Shown: in pieces, positions 53,304-62,561 of the stretch
Layout: the number at the start of each line of letters is the position of its first letter
How positions within the stretch are numbered: the stretch's first letter is position 1
Source: Bdellovibrionales bacterium GWA2_49_15
GTDB taxonomy: Bacteria; Bdellovibrionota; Bacteriovoracia; Bacteriovoracales; Bacteriovoracaceae
Reading direction: 5' to 3'
Assembly: GCA_001769855.1 (NCBI GenBank)
Contig: MEPP01000001.1
Location: 474,982 to 538,981 of the forward strand
DNA length: 64,000 nucleotides
The notes under the pieces: generated by a model
The model's input: only the letters and a program-made list of their open reading frames with translations
Told to the model about the DNA's origin: nothing
Databases searched by the model: none
Position numbers and translations under genes: made by a program

Positions 53304-54164
53304 ATGAATATTCTTCTCTTAGAGGATGAACTTGAACTTCAGGAACTGTTTGTCCTGAATTTGCAGGACCTTGGCCACACTGTCAGGGCCACGGACAATA
53401 TTTCAAACGGTTTGGAGATCTATTTTTCCGACTTCCAACCGGAAATTATTATCTCGGACATTCAGCTCAAAGGCCTGGCACGGGGGACCGAACTCATTTC
53501 TCTTCTTGCCCAAAAAACTCTCGTCACTCCCGATGTTATTTTTATGACCGGCGGGGCCATGATAACGGAAGAGCAATCTCAGCTCCTGGGTGCACGAAAA
53601 TTATTCATGAAGCCTTTCAAATTTTTTGAGATGGCGATTGAAATTCAAAAGGTAGTCTTACTCAAAAAAACCACTGAAAAACTTATCCGGGAGCTGAAGC
53701 AATTATCACAATGTCAGTCCATCGGCATTCGTCTGCAAAAAGGCCTGGATTTCCCATACTACAAATATGAAGGTTTTGCCGATAGTTTCATCATGAGAGA
53801 AAAATCGCTCCTGGGAACCAATGAATGCGGAAAACAGTTTTTGGAATGTATGTGCGGAAATGTCATTGAAGGAAGGTTTGATCCCAAGCTACCTTTCTTC
53901 ACGCCTTGGGGCAGTTTTATCTGTAACGGAACCACGGACCTTATCGCCACCACATCGCCAGAGGAAAGACAAACCAACACACGCAATTATTGCAACAAGG
54001 CGGGGTATGAGTCGGTCGCCTTGATTCCCATCAAGACCACTAAAAATACTTTTGGCCTTTTTCAGCTCAATGATTTTTCTAAAGGCAAGTTCACCACGGA
54101 AATGATCGCAGACTGCGAGGCGATGGCAGCCAAATTCGCATTCCGCCTACTCCAGACTTTTTAA
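53304..54164 (+). CDS. Receiver plus GAF-type sensor protein
   Basis: 286 residues. Receiver 1-120 with acidic EDELE, phosphoacceptor Asp in IIISDIQLKG and Lys in FMKPFK. Residues 130-286 form a GAF-like domain with a Cys-rich signature: NECGKQFLECMCGNVIEGRFDP, then PFFTPWGSFICNGTTDLIAT and TRNYCNKAGYESVALIPI. This GAF subtype usually sits in PAS kinases; here it is the output end of a phosphorylated receiver, with no kinase part. The Cys may bind a metal or cluster. Convergent with the protease gene, one base between the stops (TAA-G-CTA). Confidence 0.82.
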   Translation: MNILLLEDELELQELFVLNLQDLGHTVRATDNISNGLEIYFSDFQPEIIISDIQLKGLARGTELISLLAQKTLVTPDVIFMTGGAMITEEQSQLLGARKLFMKPFKFFEMAIEIQKVVLLKKTTEKLIRELKQLSQCQSIGIRLQKGLDFPYYKYEGFADSFIMREKSLLGTNECGKQFLECMCGNVIEGRFDPKLPFFTPWGSFICNGTTDLIATTSPEERQTNTRNYCNKAGYESVALIPIKTTKNTFGLFQLNDFSKGKFTTEMIADCEAMAAKFAFRLLQTF

Positions 54165-54165
54165 G

Positions 54166-55950
54166 CTATTCAACCGATACCGGTGCCGCTTCCCGATTAA
54201 TGGCGCAACGGATTTCGCCCAACTCTCTTGGATTTTGAGCAAAATTCGCCTCCACCGTTAAGCTTTCATTTTTGGCAATACTGCCTATGGCCGAGTTAAA
54301 AACCAAAAATGCCGGGCCGTAATTTTTTAACTCCGTTTGGGGCAGAATGGCAAACTTAAGATTTTCACACTCAAGCTGCCAGCTATGCAGGTCAACCTTG
54401 GTGTGGTTGGTGAAGGTCATTTTCCCGGCCATGGGATTTTGCAGGTCGGGCGTAATCGTGATTACGATCTCCTGCACCTCTTCGGGGCGGACAGGGGATA
54501 ATTCGTAAAACTTGTTGTATGAGTAGCTAAAGACCGGACCTGTTAGCTTGGCAAAAAAGCGCTTGTCATCGGCAGAAGCATAAAAGTTAACCTCACTGCC
54601 GTTAAAGCTACATCCCTGGATTTCTTTGCTTCCTGCCGGAAGCGCCTCTCTTAACTCATCATGGGATTGATAGCGAACAGGTTCGCTGACGTCCTCAGAA
54701 ACAAGAACGATCTCGATACTGTTATCAGCATGCACACTTGTCAGGAGGGCCGCCGTTTCATCTTCTTTCATGCAGGAAATTTCATATTCCATTTTCAAAA
54801 CGGAAGATGAGGCAAAGAACTGCTCACCCAATTTTAGAATGTGTTCGTACTCATAACCCGTGCCTTCGCGGTTAGTCTTGAGGGAAACCGAGCGGGCCAC
54901 GCTCGCGCCGCTGGGAAGATTGAAGGTGCAGGCATCGATGGGCAGCTTCAAATCGTCAGGATCAGGAGCCTGGCCGGAGGCCTCATAGCTGGCGTTGTCC
55001 AGAAGAAACAGCGCTTTCATTTCTTTTATCAAACCGGATTCCACCGCACTATCACTGGCGGCAGGGTTGTTAAAATAGCAGTAGGCATTAGAGAAGGTTT
55101 TCATCTCGGCAGTGTTGAAGACGCGAACGGTGTTCGAAGTAAATAAATCAATCTGCTGATTAATCCACGCGCTGAAGGCCGAGGGGCGGGTGTACACACC
55201 GGGAGTTGTTATTTGCGCGCAGTCCACGCCCCAGCTGACGATGCCGATTAACTCCGGGCCACTGACCGTTTCTAAGATAAGCGGGCCGCCGGAATCTCCA
55301 AAGCAGGAATCTTTTTTTCCTTGCTTATTACTGCCGGCACAGACCTGTCTTTCATCGACGGATTCATAATCATCCCCACTGCTCTGGCACTCGGCCAAGG
55401 AGACCTCGTTTAAGACCACTGATTGAAGTTGATCCAAGAAGAGCTCGCCATAGGAGCTGATATTTCCAAAGCCAATCACGGTCAAGGCCCTGCCGGGTAC
55501 CACCTCATCAGTGGCATGAAGGGGAATGGTGGTGATGGCAGGGTCTCGCAACAGCGGCGACGTTTCATCAAGAATGAGCAGGGCGAGGTCATTGACGATG
55601 TTGTCATTATCGTAGGCGGGATGAACCACAATGGCCTTAACGGGAACCAACGTGCTCAAATTCACGTCACCGCTCTTGCTGGCCTTCATGGTTACAAATA
55701 ATTTTTTCGTAAGATTTTCCACACAGTGGGCGGCGGTTAGGACGACAAAAATCCCGTCTTTTTGAATCAGAGACCCTCCGCAGACAGGATAGTATTCAAC
55801 AGAGCTATCGCTTCGAACTGATGAGTCAACGAGCGAAACAAAGTATCCGGGGGAATTGATGGGCACACCACCAACTATTTTCTCTTTGGCCATGCCGCTT
55901 AGGGCCGTCGAAAGGATTATGATTGCACCAAGAATAAATAGCTGCTTCAT
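54166..55950 (-). CDS. Secreted trypsin-like serine protease
   Basis: 594 residues. Signal peptide over residues 1-22 and activation-like KIVGGVPINSPGYFV. Complete S1 triad: His in VLTAAHCVEN, Asp in VNDLALLIL, Ser in CFGDSGGPLIL. The Asp six residues before Ser in the S1 pocket position (KDSCFGDSGG) points to trypsin-like Arg/Lys cleavage. About residue 270 the S1 domain ends and a 320-residue beta-rich C-terminal part with four or more Cys follows, probably for surface binding or substrate choice. Extracellular or periplasmic. No family match for the C-terminal part. Confidence 0.92.
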   Translation of the reverse strand: MKQLFILGAIIILSTALSGMAKEKIVGGVPINSPGYFVSLVDSSVRSDSSVEYYPVCGGSLIQKDGIFVVLTAAHCVENLTKKLFVTMKASKSGDVNLSTLVPVKAIVVHPAYDNDNIVNDLALLILDETSPLLRDPAITTIPLHATDEVVPGRALTVIGFGNISSYGELFLDQLQSVVLNEVSLAECQSSGDDYESVDERQVCAGSNKQGKKDSCFGDSGGPLILETVSGPELIGIVSWGVDCAQITTPGVYTRPSAFSAWINQQIDLFTSNTVRVFNTAEMKTFSNAYCYFNNPAASDSAVESGLIKEMKALFLLDNASYEASGQAPDPDDLKLPIDACTFNLPSGASVARSVSLKTNREGTGYEYEHILKLGEQFFASSSVLKMEYEISCMKEDETAALLTSVHADNSIEIVLVSEDVSEPVRYQSHDELREALPAGSKEIQGCSFNGSEVNFYASADDKRFFAKLTGPVFSYSYNKFYELSPVRPEEVQEIVITITPDLQNPMAGKMTFTNHTKVDLHSWQLECENLKFAILPQTELKNYGPAFLVFNSAIGSIAKNESLTVEANFAQNPRELGEIRCAINREAAPVSVE

Positions 55951-56113
55951 TAACTATCTCCAAATTTTTCTGAAGTACTTTGTTAGCATCAAAAGGAGGT
56001 CTTTTCAAATCCTTTCATTGGGGCAAAACAGGGAGCGCATTGATCATCGTCATTATGGAACGGGCCAGAGATCGTGTATCGTCATGCACTTATTCTAAGC
56101 AGGGGCCTATTAA

Positions 56114-57166
56114 ATGAAATCAAGAACATGGTACAAAGCGGGAGCAATTTTTGTGTTGTCGAGCATGCTTGAGACCCTGGCATTCGCCTCACCTCCTTCG
56201 GTGGTTTCAATCGTCGCTTCCCCCGTCTCCCAGGCAACCGATCTGGAGCTAAAGCAGATACGCCTCATGGTGCAAAGTGCGGTTGAGCTTGCGGGTGGAC
56301 TGCGGTCGTTCATTAAGAACGGCCACACGGTGATTCTTAAACCCAACCTGGTGGCCACGCGCGATCTCAATGACCAGCTACTGGCAAAAGAGGTCAATGG
56401 AGTCACGACAGATTGGCGCATCGTAAAAGTTCTCTCGGAGATGATCAGAGACATTAACCCCAAGGGAAAAATTTTGCTGATGGAGGGAAGCGCGCAAAAT
56501 TCCACTGACGAGACCATGAAATATTATAACTACACGGCGCAGGCATTGCCGGCGGTCGATGAGTTTATCAGTCTGGAAAACAGTAGCGGCGCGTGGCGCA
56601 CGCCCCAATCCCCGGAGCTGATTCGCGTCCCATTACCCAATGGTCTACTTGGTAAAGAATATTACTTAAATCGACGCTTTAAAGAAGCGGACGTGGTCAT
56701 CAGCATCCCAGTTCTCAAAACCCATTGGGATGCCATCCTCACGGGGGCCATAAAAAATCTCGCCATCGGGGCGGCCCCGCCAAGCATGTACGCTGAACAG
56801 GAAGGCAGCGCCTACCATGGAAGTTCCATCGATCACGCCAGGCCTGCACTGTCCAAGTGGATTCATGATTTTTACCTATGTCGGCCGGCAGACTTCGCCA
56901 TCATGGATGGGCTTCAAGGAACCCAAAACGGTCCCCTTCCCTCATCGAAAAATGATGAGATGAACATGCGCTTAATTTTGGCCAGTCGAGAGCCCATTGC
57001 CCTCGATCACGTGGCGGCGCGGGTGATGGTGATCAATCCAGGGTCGGTCCTCTACTTGACCGAGCTGGCAAAAAGCCGGGGGATAGACTTATCTAGCATC
57101 ACCGTAAAAGGTGAGTCCATTGACGCCATAAAAAAACCGTTTAGCGTTCGGACGCCACCAAAGTAG
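56114..57166 (+). CDS. Exported DUF362 family protein
   Basis: 350 residues with AGGGG SD and a signal peptide ending FASP. DUF362 marks: VILKPNLV, VKVLSEMIRD, then ADVVISIPVLKTH, AIKNLAIGAAPP and IMDGLQGTQNGP, and SREPIALDHVAARVM. The family's enzyme activity is unknown; some members are redox or iron-sulfur associated, but no ferredoxin-type Cys motif is present here. Convergent with the LysR gene, overlapping by 26 bp. Confidence 0.85.
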   Translation: MKSRTWYKAGAIFVLSSMLETLAFASPPSVVSIVASPVSQATDLELKQIRLMVQSAVELAGGLRSFIKNGHTVILKPNLVATRDLNDQLLAKEVNGVTTDWRIVKVLSEMIRDINPKGKILLMEGSAQNSTDETMKYYNYTAQALPAVDEFISLENSSGAWRTPQSPELIRVPLPNGLLGKEYYLNRRFKEADVVISIPVLKTHWDAILTGAIKNLAIGAAPPSMYAEQEGSAYHGSSIDHARPALSKWIHDFYLCRPADFAIMDGLQGTQNGPLPSSKNDEMNMRLILASREPIALDHVAARVMVINPGSVLYLTELAKSRGIDLSSITVKGESIDAIKKPFSVRTPPK

Positions 57167-58031
57167 CATGATACTTTTTTAAAATAAATTGATATCTGGC
57201 GGGCAAGACCTTGTGTTTCTTTTGGACATGATAAAGAGTATTGATCACCCCATGTTTGAGTTTCAAGATTTTAATTTTCTTCCGGTCCGGGAAAGCATGA
57301 CAGGCAAATTCCGGCAACACCGTATAGCCGAGTCCCAGGGCCACAGGTTCTAAAATTCTTCCGATCTGATTACAAGCTCCGGAAATTTTGAGCTGTTCAA
57401 AATCTTCAAACTCTTGTGGAAAATTCAGAGAAAAAACTTCACCCACCATCAGACTCGCATCAGGATGGTTGATCAGCCCCAGGCGATTGAGCTCAAGAAA
57501 ACTTTTTCCCGTAAATTTTCCGGGCACAACCAGGCACAGGGCCTCTTTATCTATCGCCACCGCGGAAAGCTGAGGGTTCCGGGGTTTCACCGACATAAAA
57601 CCCAAATCTAACTTTTCCTCGATCAGGTCCTGTTCAATTCTTAAGTTGGGAGCATAGAAATACGAAATGACCAGCTTGGGATATCTCCGATTTAACTTGA
57701 GCAAAAACGAATACATCCTCATGCCGAAGCTACCCGGACTCGCCATACGACAAAAACCACATTCAGCATCATCAATATCGAGGGTGGTTAAAAAATCTTT
57801 ATGCTCTTTAAACAGTTTCAAGATATAGGCATAAAGCTTTTCCCCCTCAATGGTCAGGGTGAAGGATTTTCGCTGACGATGTAGGAGCCTCACTTGGAGG
57901 TGTTCTTCCAGCCATCTGACATGCTGGCTGACTCCCGGCTGAGTCATATGCAGCTTCTCAGCGGTTTTGGTAAAGCCACCGCATTCCACTAATTCCCGGA
58001 AAGTTTTCAAAAATGTCGGGTTGATGTCCAT
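57141..58031 (-). CDS. LysR-family transcriptional regulator
   Basis: 296 residues. The N-terminal helix-turn-helix (GGFTKTAEKLHMTQPGVSQHVRWLEEHLQVRLLHR) is typical; residues 90-290 form the effector-binding domain. It is divergent from the exported DJ-1-type gene over a 100-bp gap with an AT-rich inverted repeat, so that gene is the likely target. The last 26 bp overlap the DUF362 gene. Confidence 0.92.
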   Translation of the reverse strand: MDINPTFLKTFRELVECGGFTKTAEKLHMTQPGVSQHVRWLEEHLQVRLLHRQRKSFTLTIEGEKLYAYILKLFKEHKDFLTTLDIDDAECGFCRMASPGSFGMRMYSFLLKLNRRYPKLVISYFYAPNLRIEQDLIEEKLDLGFMSVKPRNPQLSAVAIDKEALCLVVPGKFTGKSFLELNRLGLINHPDASLMVGEVFSLNFPQEFEDFEQLKISGACNQIGRILEPVALGLGYTVLPEFACHAFPDRKKIKILKLKHGVINTLYHVQKKHKVLPARYQFILKKYHATLVASER

Positions 58032-58037
58032 AATTTT

Positions 58038-58058
58038 ATATTATCTTATTTATAATAT
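58038..58058. promoter_or_regulatory. Candidate LysR-type operator
   Basis: An inverted repeat ATATTA-N9-TAATAT, containing ATTAT-N7-ATAAT, fits the T-N11-A LysR pattern. It lies 7 bp upstream of the LysR start and 73 bp before the DJ-1-type gene. The region is very AT-rich, so chance matches are easy. Confidence 0.45.
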
Positions 58059-58131
58059 TTCATAATTTAACTTTATTCAATTAAACAGATAAATAGCCCC
58101 AAGTCAAAACCCAAAACCTGATGGAGGTCCT

Positions 58132-58806
58132 ATGAAATTATTAGCACTCTTGCTGGCCAGCTTAATAAATATGCAGATCGTCAACGCTCAAGGTATCTTC
58201 ACCCCCGCCGACCCGAATGATGCTCCTGCCGGACTCACCTACAATGTCCCCCTTCCCCCGGCATCCAATCCCTTGGCATTCAAAGATAAGAGAATTGCCA
58301 TCTTGGCTTCCCATGGGGTGCAGGAATCAGAGCTGACCTATCCCTACCAGTATCTAAAGGCCCGCGGGGCGCAAATTGATATCGTCGTTCCAGCATGGAC
58401 GAGTGACCGGATTCTGGCGGTGAGTTTTTTAAGGCCAACCCTCTGGGTGACGGCCAATGAAACTTTCCAATCTGCCCAAAGTAAACACTACGACCTCATT
58501 GTACTCACCGGCGGGGCCTGGAATAGCACGGTGGTGAGAAAAGACGATGAGGCCATAAAACTGATCAGACAAAATTACCTTGCCGGTTCATTGGTTGCCG
58601 CCGTTTGCTCTGGTTCGCAAATCCTGATTGATGCCGATCTTGCCTCAGGCACTCAGCTCACGGGGACAGGCTCGATCAAAGTTGATTTGGTGAATGCCGG
58701 CGCGCATTTTCATGATGTCCCGGCCATGAGCGACGGCCGAATTATCACCGGTCGCGGACCGGCCGAAATCTTAGAATTTATGCAAGCGATCAGCAGCAAG
58801 CTTTAG
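58132..58806 (+). CDS. Exported DJ-1/PfpI-family protein
   Basis: 224 residues with GGAGG SD and a signal peptide ending VNAQ. Class I glutamine amidotransferase-like fold: RIAILASHGVQESELTYPY contains the family Glu, DLIVLTGGAW the glycine turn and LVAAVCSGSQILIDADL the nucleophile Cys. Cytoplasmic relatives are glyoxalase/deglycase-like, chaperones or regulators; export of one is less usual. It faces a LysR gene and overlaps the convergent small membrane-protein gene by 17 bp. Confidence 0.87.
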   Translation: MKLLALLLASLINMQIVNAQGIFTPADPNDAPAGLTYNVPLPPASNPLAFKDKRIAILASHGVQESELTYPYQYLKARGAQIDIVVPAWTSDRILAVSFLRPTLWVTANETFQSAQSKHYDLIVLTGGAWNSTVVRKDDEAIKLIRQNYLAGSLVAAVCSGSQILIDADLASGTQLTGTGSIKVDLVNAGAHFHDVPAMSDGRIITGRGPAEILEFMQAISSKL

Positions 58807-59014
58807 GTTCAGATTTGCAGCATTTGCACATATCGGAGCAGATGTTCTTCAGGCCCAGCAGAATTACAAGAACCGGCCAGCTGATTCCCAGAACTTTTGC
58901 ACTAATGACCTCGAGATTGCCGAGGAGAAAGGCCAGACCAAGGAGGGTCACCAGGATGCCGTTCATCTTGTGACAAGGGCAGCAGCAGGTTGACGCGGGT
59001 GTGGTATTTTCCAT
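58790..59014 (-). CDS. Small membrane protein with two Cys clusters
   Basis: 74 residues from the ATG at 59014 (AAAGGAAA upstream; a longer frame starts at 59074). The N-terminus has CCCPCHKMN; two hydrophobic helices follow (ILVTLLGLAFLLGNLEVI, LGISWPVLVILLGL), similar to the LiaF-type TM pair; the C-terminus ends NICSDMCKCCKSEPKACC. The cysteines at both ends suit metal (copper or zinc) or cluster binding on one face. Role unknown. Confidence 0.72.
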   Translation of the reverse strand: MENTTPASTCCCPCHKMNGILVTLLGLAFLLGNLEVISAKVLGISWPVLVILLGLKNICSDMCKCCKSEPKACC

Positions 59015-59108
59015 AAAATTTCCTTTCCTTTGAGTATGTTCCAATAGACTAAAGGCCCTTGCCGACATTAGCAAATTTTGGCTTAGACTTTCGATGGACG
59101 GCCGGCCA

Positions 59109-60359
59109 TTACTTTAAGCTCGCCACATGCGCCACCGTCTTATCCAGCAATCGCAGAAAGGAGCGGATGGTGGTTTCGAGGTGAGACTCAGGCGTGTCCT
59201 CTTCCTTGCAATGGGAAAGCCCGCGCGAGGACGAGGAAAACAACATCACCACCGGCATGTGGGGCACCATCTCGGCGGCATCGTGCAGCGGCCCCGAGGG
59301 AAGTCGGGTGGCCTCGCCGGTTTCTTCTCGAACAGCTTCCTCACACAAGGCGAGAAGTTTCGGATCGAAGGGGCGCGGTTCGATATGCCAGAGGTGTTTC
59401 CATTCCACCGTCACGCCGTTCTCTTTGGCAAAGCGCTCGGAGGCCTCACGCGCCTCGCGGTTCATGCTGGCCAAAACGCTGGCGTCGAGGGCGCGCTGAT
59501 CCAGCGAGATCTCGCACACGCCGGGCACGGCCGTCACAATCTTCGGTTCCACATTCACCACGCCGACGGTGCAGACCACGCCTGCCCCCGGTTTGGAATA
59601 GCGCAACCCGATTTCACGACAGGCGAGCGCCGTCTGCGCCGCCGCCAGAAAAGCATCTCGTCGCATGGGGATCGGTGTCGATCCCGAGTGAGCGGCCTGG
59701 CCGGTAAATTTCATCATATGGCGTTCAACACCGAAGGTTCCAATGACCACGCCGGTGGGCTTCTTCATGGACTCAAGCACCGGGCCTTGTTCAATATGTA
59801 ACTCAAGATAGGCACGGGCATCGATGAGTTTGAGAGTCTTGTTGGCCTCAAGCACGCGGGCGAGCTCCACGCCATTTTCGGCCAGGGCGTCCACCAGTCG
59901 GGTTCCTTGGCGATCTTTGAGCGCCTCCACATCTTTGAGTTGCAAGGAACCTGCGGCGGCCGAAGAGCCCAGGAGACTTCGGCCGAAACGGGCACCCTCC
60001 TCATCCGCCCAATCCACCAGCTTGAGGGTGACGGGTGGTTTTTGACCGTTGGAATATCGTCTAAGGGCCTCTATTCCCGCCACCACGCCGAAGCAGCCAT
60101 CCAGCCAGCCGCCATTGGGAACACAGTCCAGGTGACTTCCCATAATAATCGTTCGGGCAGACTCGCCAGGAAGGGTGACCCAGAGATTGCCGGCGGCATC
60201 GGGTTTCGTCTCCAAACCTAACTCGGCCACTTTCGTCCGAAACCATGCCCGCGCCTCACGCCAAACAGGCCCCCACGCGACGCGCTGCGCGCCCTCTGGA
60301 GTTGAAGTTAGCCGGGCCAGCTCACGCAAATCTTGAATCACTCGTTGTGCTTCATTCAT
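59109..60359 (-). CDS. M20-family amidohydrolase (carbamoylase/allantoate amidohydrolase type)
   Basis: 416 residues; GAGAGG SD before ATG 60359. Di-metal site: GSHLDCVPNGGWLDG (His, Asp), the DEEGARF pair, and LELHIEQGP and SHCKEEDT (His). The lid domain contains FTGQAAHSGSTPI. This branch removes carbamoyl or ureido groups from N-carbamoyl-L-amino acids, beta-ureidopropionate or allantoate; the substrate cannot be fixed. Cytoplasmic. Divergent from the helicase gene, 134 bp apart. Confidence 0.9.
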   Translation of the reverse strand: MNEAQRVIQDLRELARLTSTPEGAQRVAWGPVWREARAWFRTKVAELGLETKPDAAGNLWVTLPGESARTIIMGSHLDCVPNGGWLDGCFGVVAGIEALRRYSNGQKPPVTLKLVDWADEEGARFGRSLLGSSAAAGSLQLKDVEALKDRQGTRLVDALAENGVELARVLEANKTLKLIDARAYLELHIEQGPVLESMKKPTGVVIGTFGVERHMMKFTGQAAHSGSTPIPMRRDAFLAAAQTALACREIGLRYSKPGAGVVCTVGVVNVEPKIVTAVPGVCEISLDQRALDASVLASMNREAREASERFAKENGVTVEWKHLWHIEPRPFDPKLLALCEEAVREETGEATRLPSGPLHDAAEMVPHMPVVMLFSSSSRGLSHCKEEDTPESHLETTIRSFLRLLDKTVAHVASLK

Positions 60360-60493
60360 AGGTCACCTCTCAATGGACGAAACTATACCGTTCTCTGTTC
60401 AAATCTTGCAAGGACCTGGACCTTACCCACTAAATTGCGCTCCGTTTCTTCCTATGATACAAGGCCAAGGTAGATAACATTCGCTAGGTTCTT

Positions 60494-61723
60494 ATGCCAT
60501 TCAAACAGCTCGGCCTTTCTGAGGAAATTCTCCGCTCCATCCAAAAGCATGGGTTCACCGCGCCCACACCCATTCAAGACTTGGCGATTCCACAAATTTT
60601 TGACGGCACTGACTTACTGGTGGAGGCGCAAACCGGCTCCGGTAAGACCGCCTGCTTTGCCTGGCCGATCCTGCAACAGCTCGCGGCCCAAAAAAGCGGC
60701 GGCAAGAAGGTTATCCAGGCCCTGATCTTAACACCCACGCGAGAATTGGCCCTGCAGGTCTCCGCGGCCCTGTCGCAGTTTGGTGAATTTCTGTGCAAAA
60801 AAGTTTCTGCCCTCACGGTTATCGGGGGCGAAAGCATTGCGCAGCAAACTCAGACGCTAGCTGCTGGCGTGGATATTGTGGTCGCCACTCCCGGACGCCT
60901 GCTGGATTTAATCGGCCAGCAAATTTTGAGTCTCGCCCATCTTAAGTTTTTTGTGCTGGATGAGGCGGATAAAATTCTCGATCTGGGATTTGCCGCCGAG
61001 CTTGAGTTGATTTTAGAAAAAATTCCAGACACGCGACAGAATTTATTTTTTTCCGCTACGTATCCCTCCAAGGTGTTAGAAATCGCCAAGCGAATTTCCA
61101 AGAATCCCGTGCCGCTCAAGATTGATGATATGGCCCCCACCGTGGACACAATTTCCCAAAGAGTTATTCTGGTGAATAAGGAGAAACGCGGCATGCTGCT
61201 TCGCCATCTTATCAAAGCAGAATGCTGGCGCGATGGCCTGGTCTTTGTATCCAGCAAAATCGCCGCACATAATCTGTGTGGAAAACTGAGAAAGGCCGGG
61301 ATCAATGCGGACGCTCTTCATGGGGACTTAAGCCAACCTGAACGGAATAAGGCCTTGGCCAATTTTAAAACAAAGAAGACCCACTTTCTGGTGGCCACGG
61401 ATGTGGCGGCGCGCGGGATTGATATTGAGAAATTGTCCCTAGTCATAAATTATGATCTTCCCCGCTCTCCCGCAGATTACATCCACCGAATTGGTCGCAC
61501 TGGACGCGCCGGAGAAACCGGCCTGGCCATAAGCTTTATCGGTCTTGAGGATCAGGAACATTTTAAGCTGATCGAAAAGCGCGCCAAGATACGCCTGGAT
61601 CGGGAAGAAATCGCGGGCTTTGAATTGCTCGGTGACATCCCGGAGAAAGTCCGCGGCCTTCCACCGATCAAGGGCAAACGCAAGAGCAAAAAAGATCGCG
61701 CCCGCGAGCTAAAGCGGACCTGA
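60494..61723 (+). CDS. DEAD-box RNA helicase, RhlE-like
   Basis: 409 residues. Q motif GFTAPTPIQD, motif I AQTGSGKT, Ia PTRELALQ, II VLDEADKILDLGF, III FSATYP, V ATDVAARGIDI, and VI HRIGRTGRAG are all present. Short basic C-terminus (KGKRKSKKDRARELKR) as in small RhlE/SrmB-type RNA helicases. Unwinds RNA duplexes in the cytoplasm, for ribosome assembly or mRNA decay. Followed 10 bp downstream by a frameshifted gene that may be in the same transcript. Confidence 0.93.
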   Translation: MPFKQLGLSEEILRSIQKHGFTAPTPIQDLAIPQIFDGTDLLVEAQTGSGKTACFAWPILQQLAAQKSGGKKVIQALILTPTRELALQVSAALSQFGEFLCKKVSALTVIGGESIAQQTQTLAAGVDIVVATPGRLLDLIGQQILSLAHLKFFVLDEADKILDLGFAAELELILEKIPDTRQNLFFSATYPSKVLEIAKRISKNPVPLKIDDMAPTVDTISQRVILVNKEKRGMLLRHLIKAECWRDGLVFVSSKIAAHNLCGKLRKAGINADALHGDLSQPERNKALANFKTKKTHFLVATDVAARGIDIEKLSLVINYDLPRSPADYIHRIGRTGRAGETGLAISFIGLEDQEHFKLIEKRAKIRLDREEIAGFELLGDIPEKVRGLPPIKGKRKSKKDRARELKRT

Positions 61724-61733
61724 GATAATTAAG

Positions 61734-62116
61734 ATGAATTACCTACCCATACTCGGTACTTCGGAAATCTCCCAGCATATTGAGCAAAGCCATGCCCATT
61801 GGGGCGGTACATCCTTCATGCTCAAGATGAGGTGAAAGGTTTCTTAAGCATTTCTTTTGGGCCTTACAAAGAATATCTTTGGATTGAGGAGTGGATGACC
61901 GCACCGGAATTCGAGGATTCGGTTTGGGCGACGGTGCGGAAGTTTTGCCAGGAGGGAAATATCAAGGAAGTGCGGGGCTGGCACCTTCCCCACTATTTAA
62001 AACTCAAGACCGCCGATTTGGTGCCGAGAGAAAAGGCCATTCCAATGATTGCTGGTGAAAATTTTACTTTAACAGATTTGCAAAATGCCTATTTTTCAGG
62101 TGCTGATCACTTTTGA
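61734..62116 (+). pseudogene. Frameshifted acetyltransferase-like gene
   Basis: The ATG at 61734 opens 33 codons ending in a TGA at 61832. The next frame continues from 61799 to 62116 with a GNAT-like C-terminal half (VKGFLSISFGPYKEYLWIEEW). If one G is added to the GGGG at 61801-61804, the two frames join as a 128-residue protein without stops. So this is either a recent frameshift mutant, a sequencing error in a G-run or a slippage site. The GNAT reading is tentative. Confidence 0.6.
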
Positions 62117-62121
62117 GGGTA

Positions 62122-62514
62122 TTAGCCATTGCCCGTTTCGCTTCCGCGATCGGGGAGGACGTCGATCGTCTGGTAGGATTTTCCGTCGATATAAATTTGA
62201 TAAAAGCCACTGGGAAGAAGGGGAAGCTCCTTTCCCCTTGGAAGATCCAGGATCATCCAGTGCGGCCCCTGAAGATCAACACACTTTTTCGTCACACCAA
62301 CCACAATATCAATGACTCCGGGCCTGAAACCTTGGGCCCCGGTGATGGACAGGCGGGCACTGGTTAGCTCGCAGCTTGTCTCAAACATGGCCACCGTGGT
62401 GATTTTTAAGCGCAGGGCCCTTTTCGATACAGAGGAATCCAGCACAAACGTGTTCTCGTCTGCGAAAGAAGAGAAAACTCCCAGAAACAAAAAAATCAAA
62501 ATTGTTTTCATCAT
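62122..62514 (-). CDS. Small exported protein, unknown
   Basis: 130 residues from the ATG at 62514 (AAGAGA upstream). Signal peptide ends FSSFA. The mature part is beta-rich with two Cys (FETSCELTSA, VTKKCVDLQG) that may pair. It ends GFYQIYIDGKSYQTIDVLPD. No family known. It follows the TIGR02147 regulator, 47 bp away, on the same strand. Confidence 0.72.
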   Translation of the reverse strand: MMKTILIFLFLGVFSSFADENTFVLDSSVSKRALRLKITTVAMFETSCELTSARLSITGAQGFRPGVIDIVVGVTKKCVDLQGPHWMILDLPRGKELPLLPSGFYQIYIDGKSYQTIDVLPDRGSETGNG

Positions 62515-62561
62515 AGAAAGTCTCTTTACACCTGATGTCAATTTGACGTCAAACGGATCGA

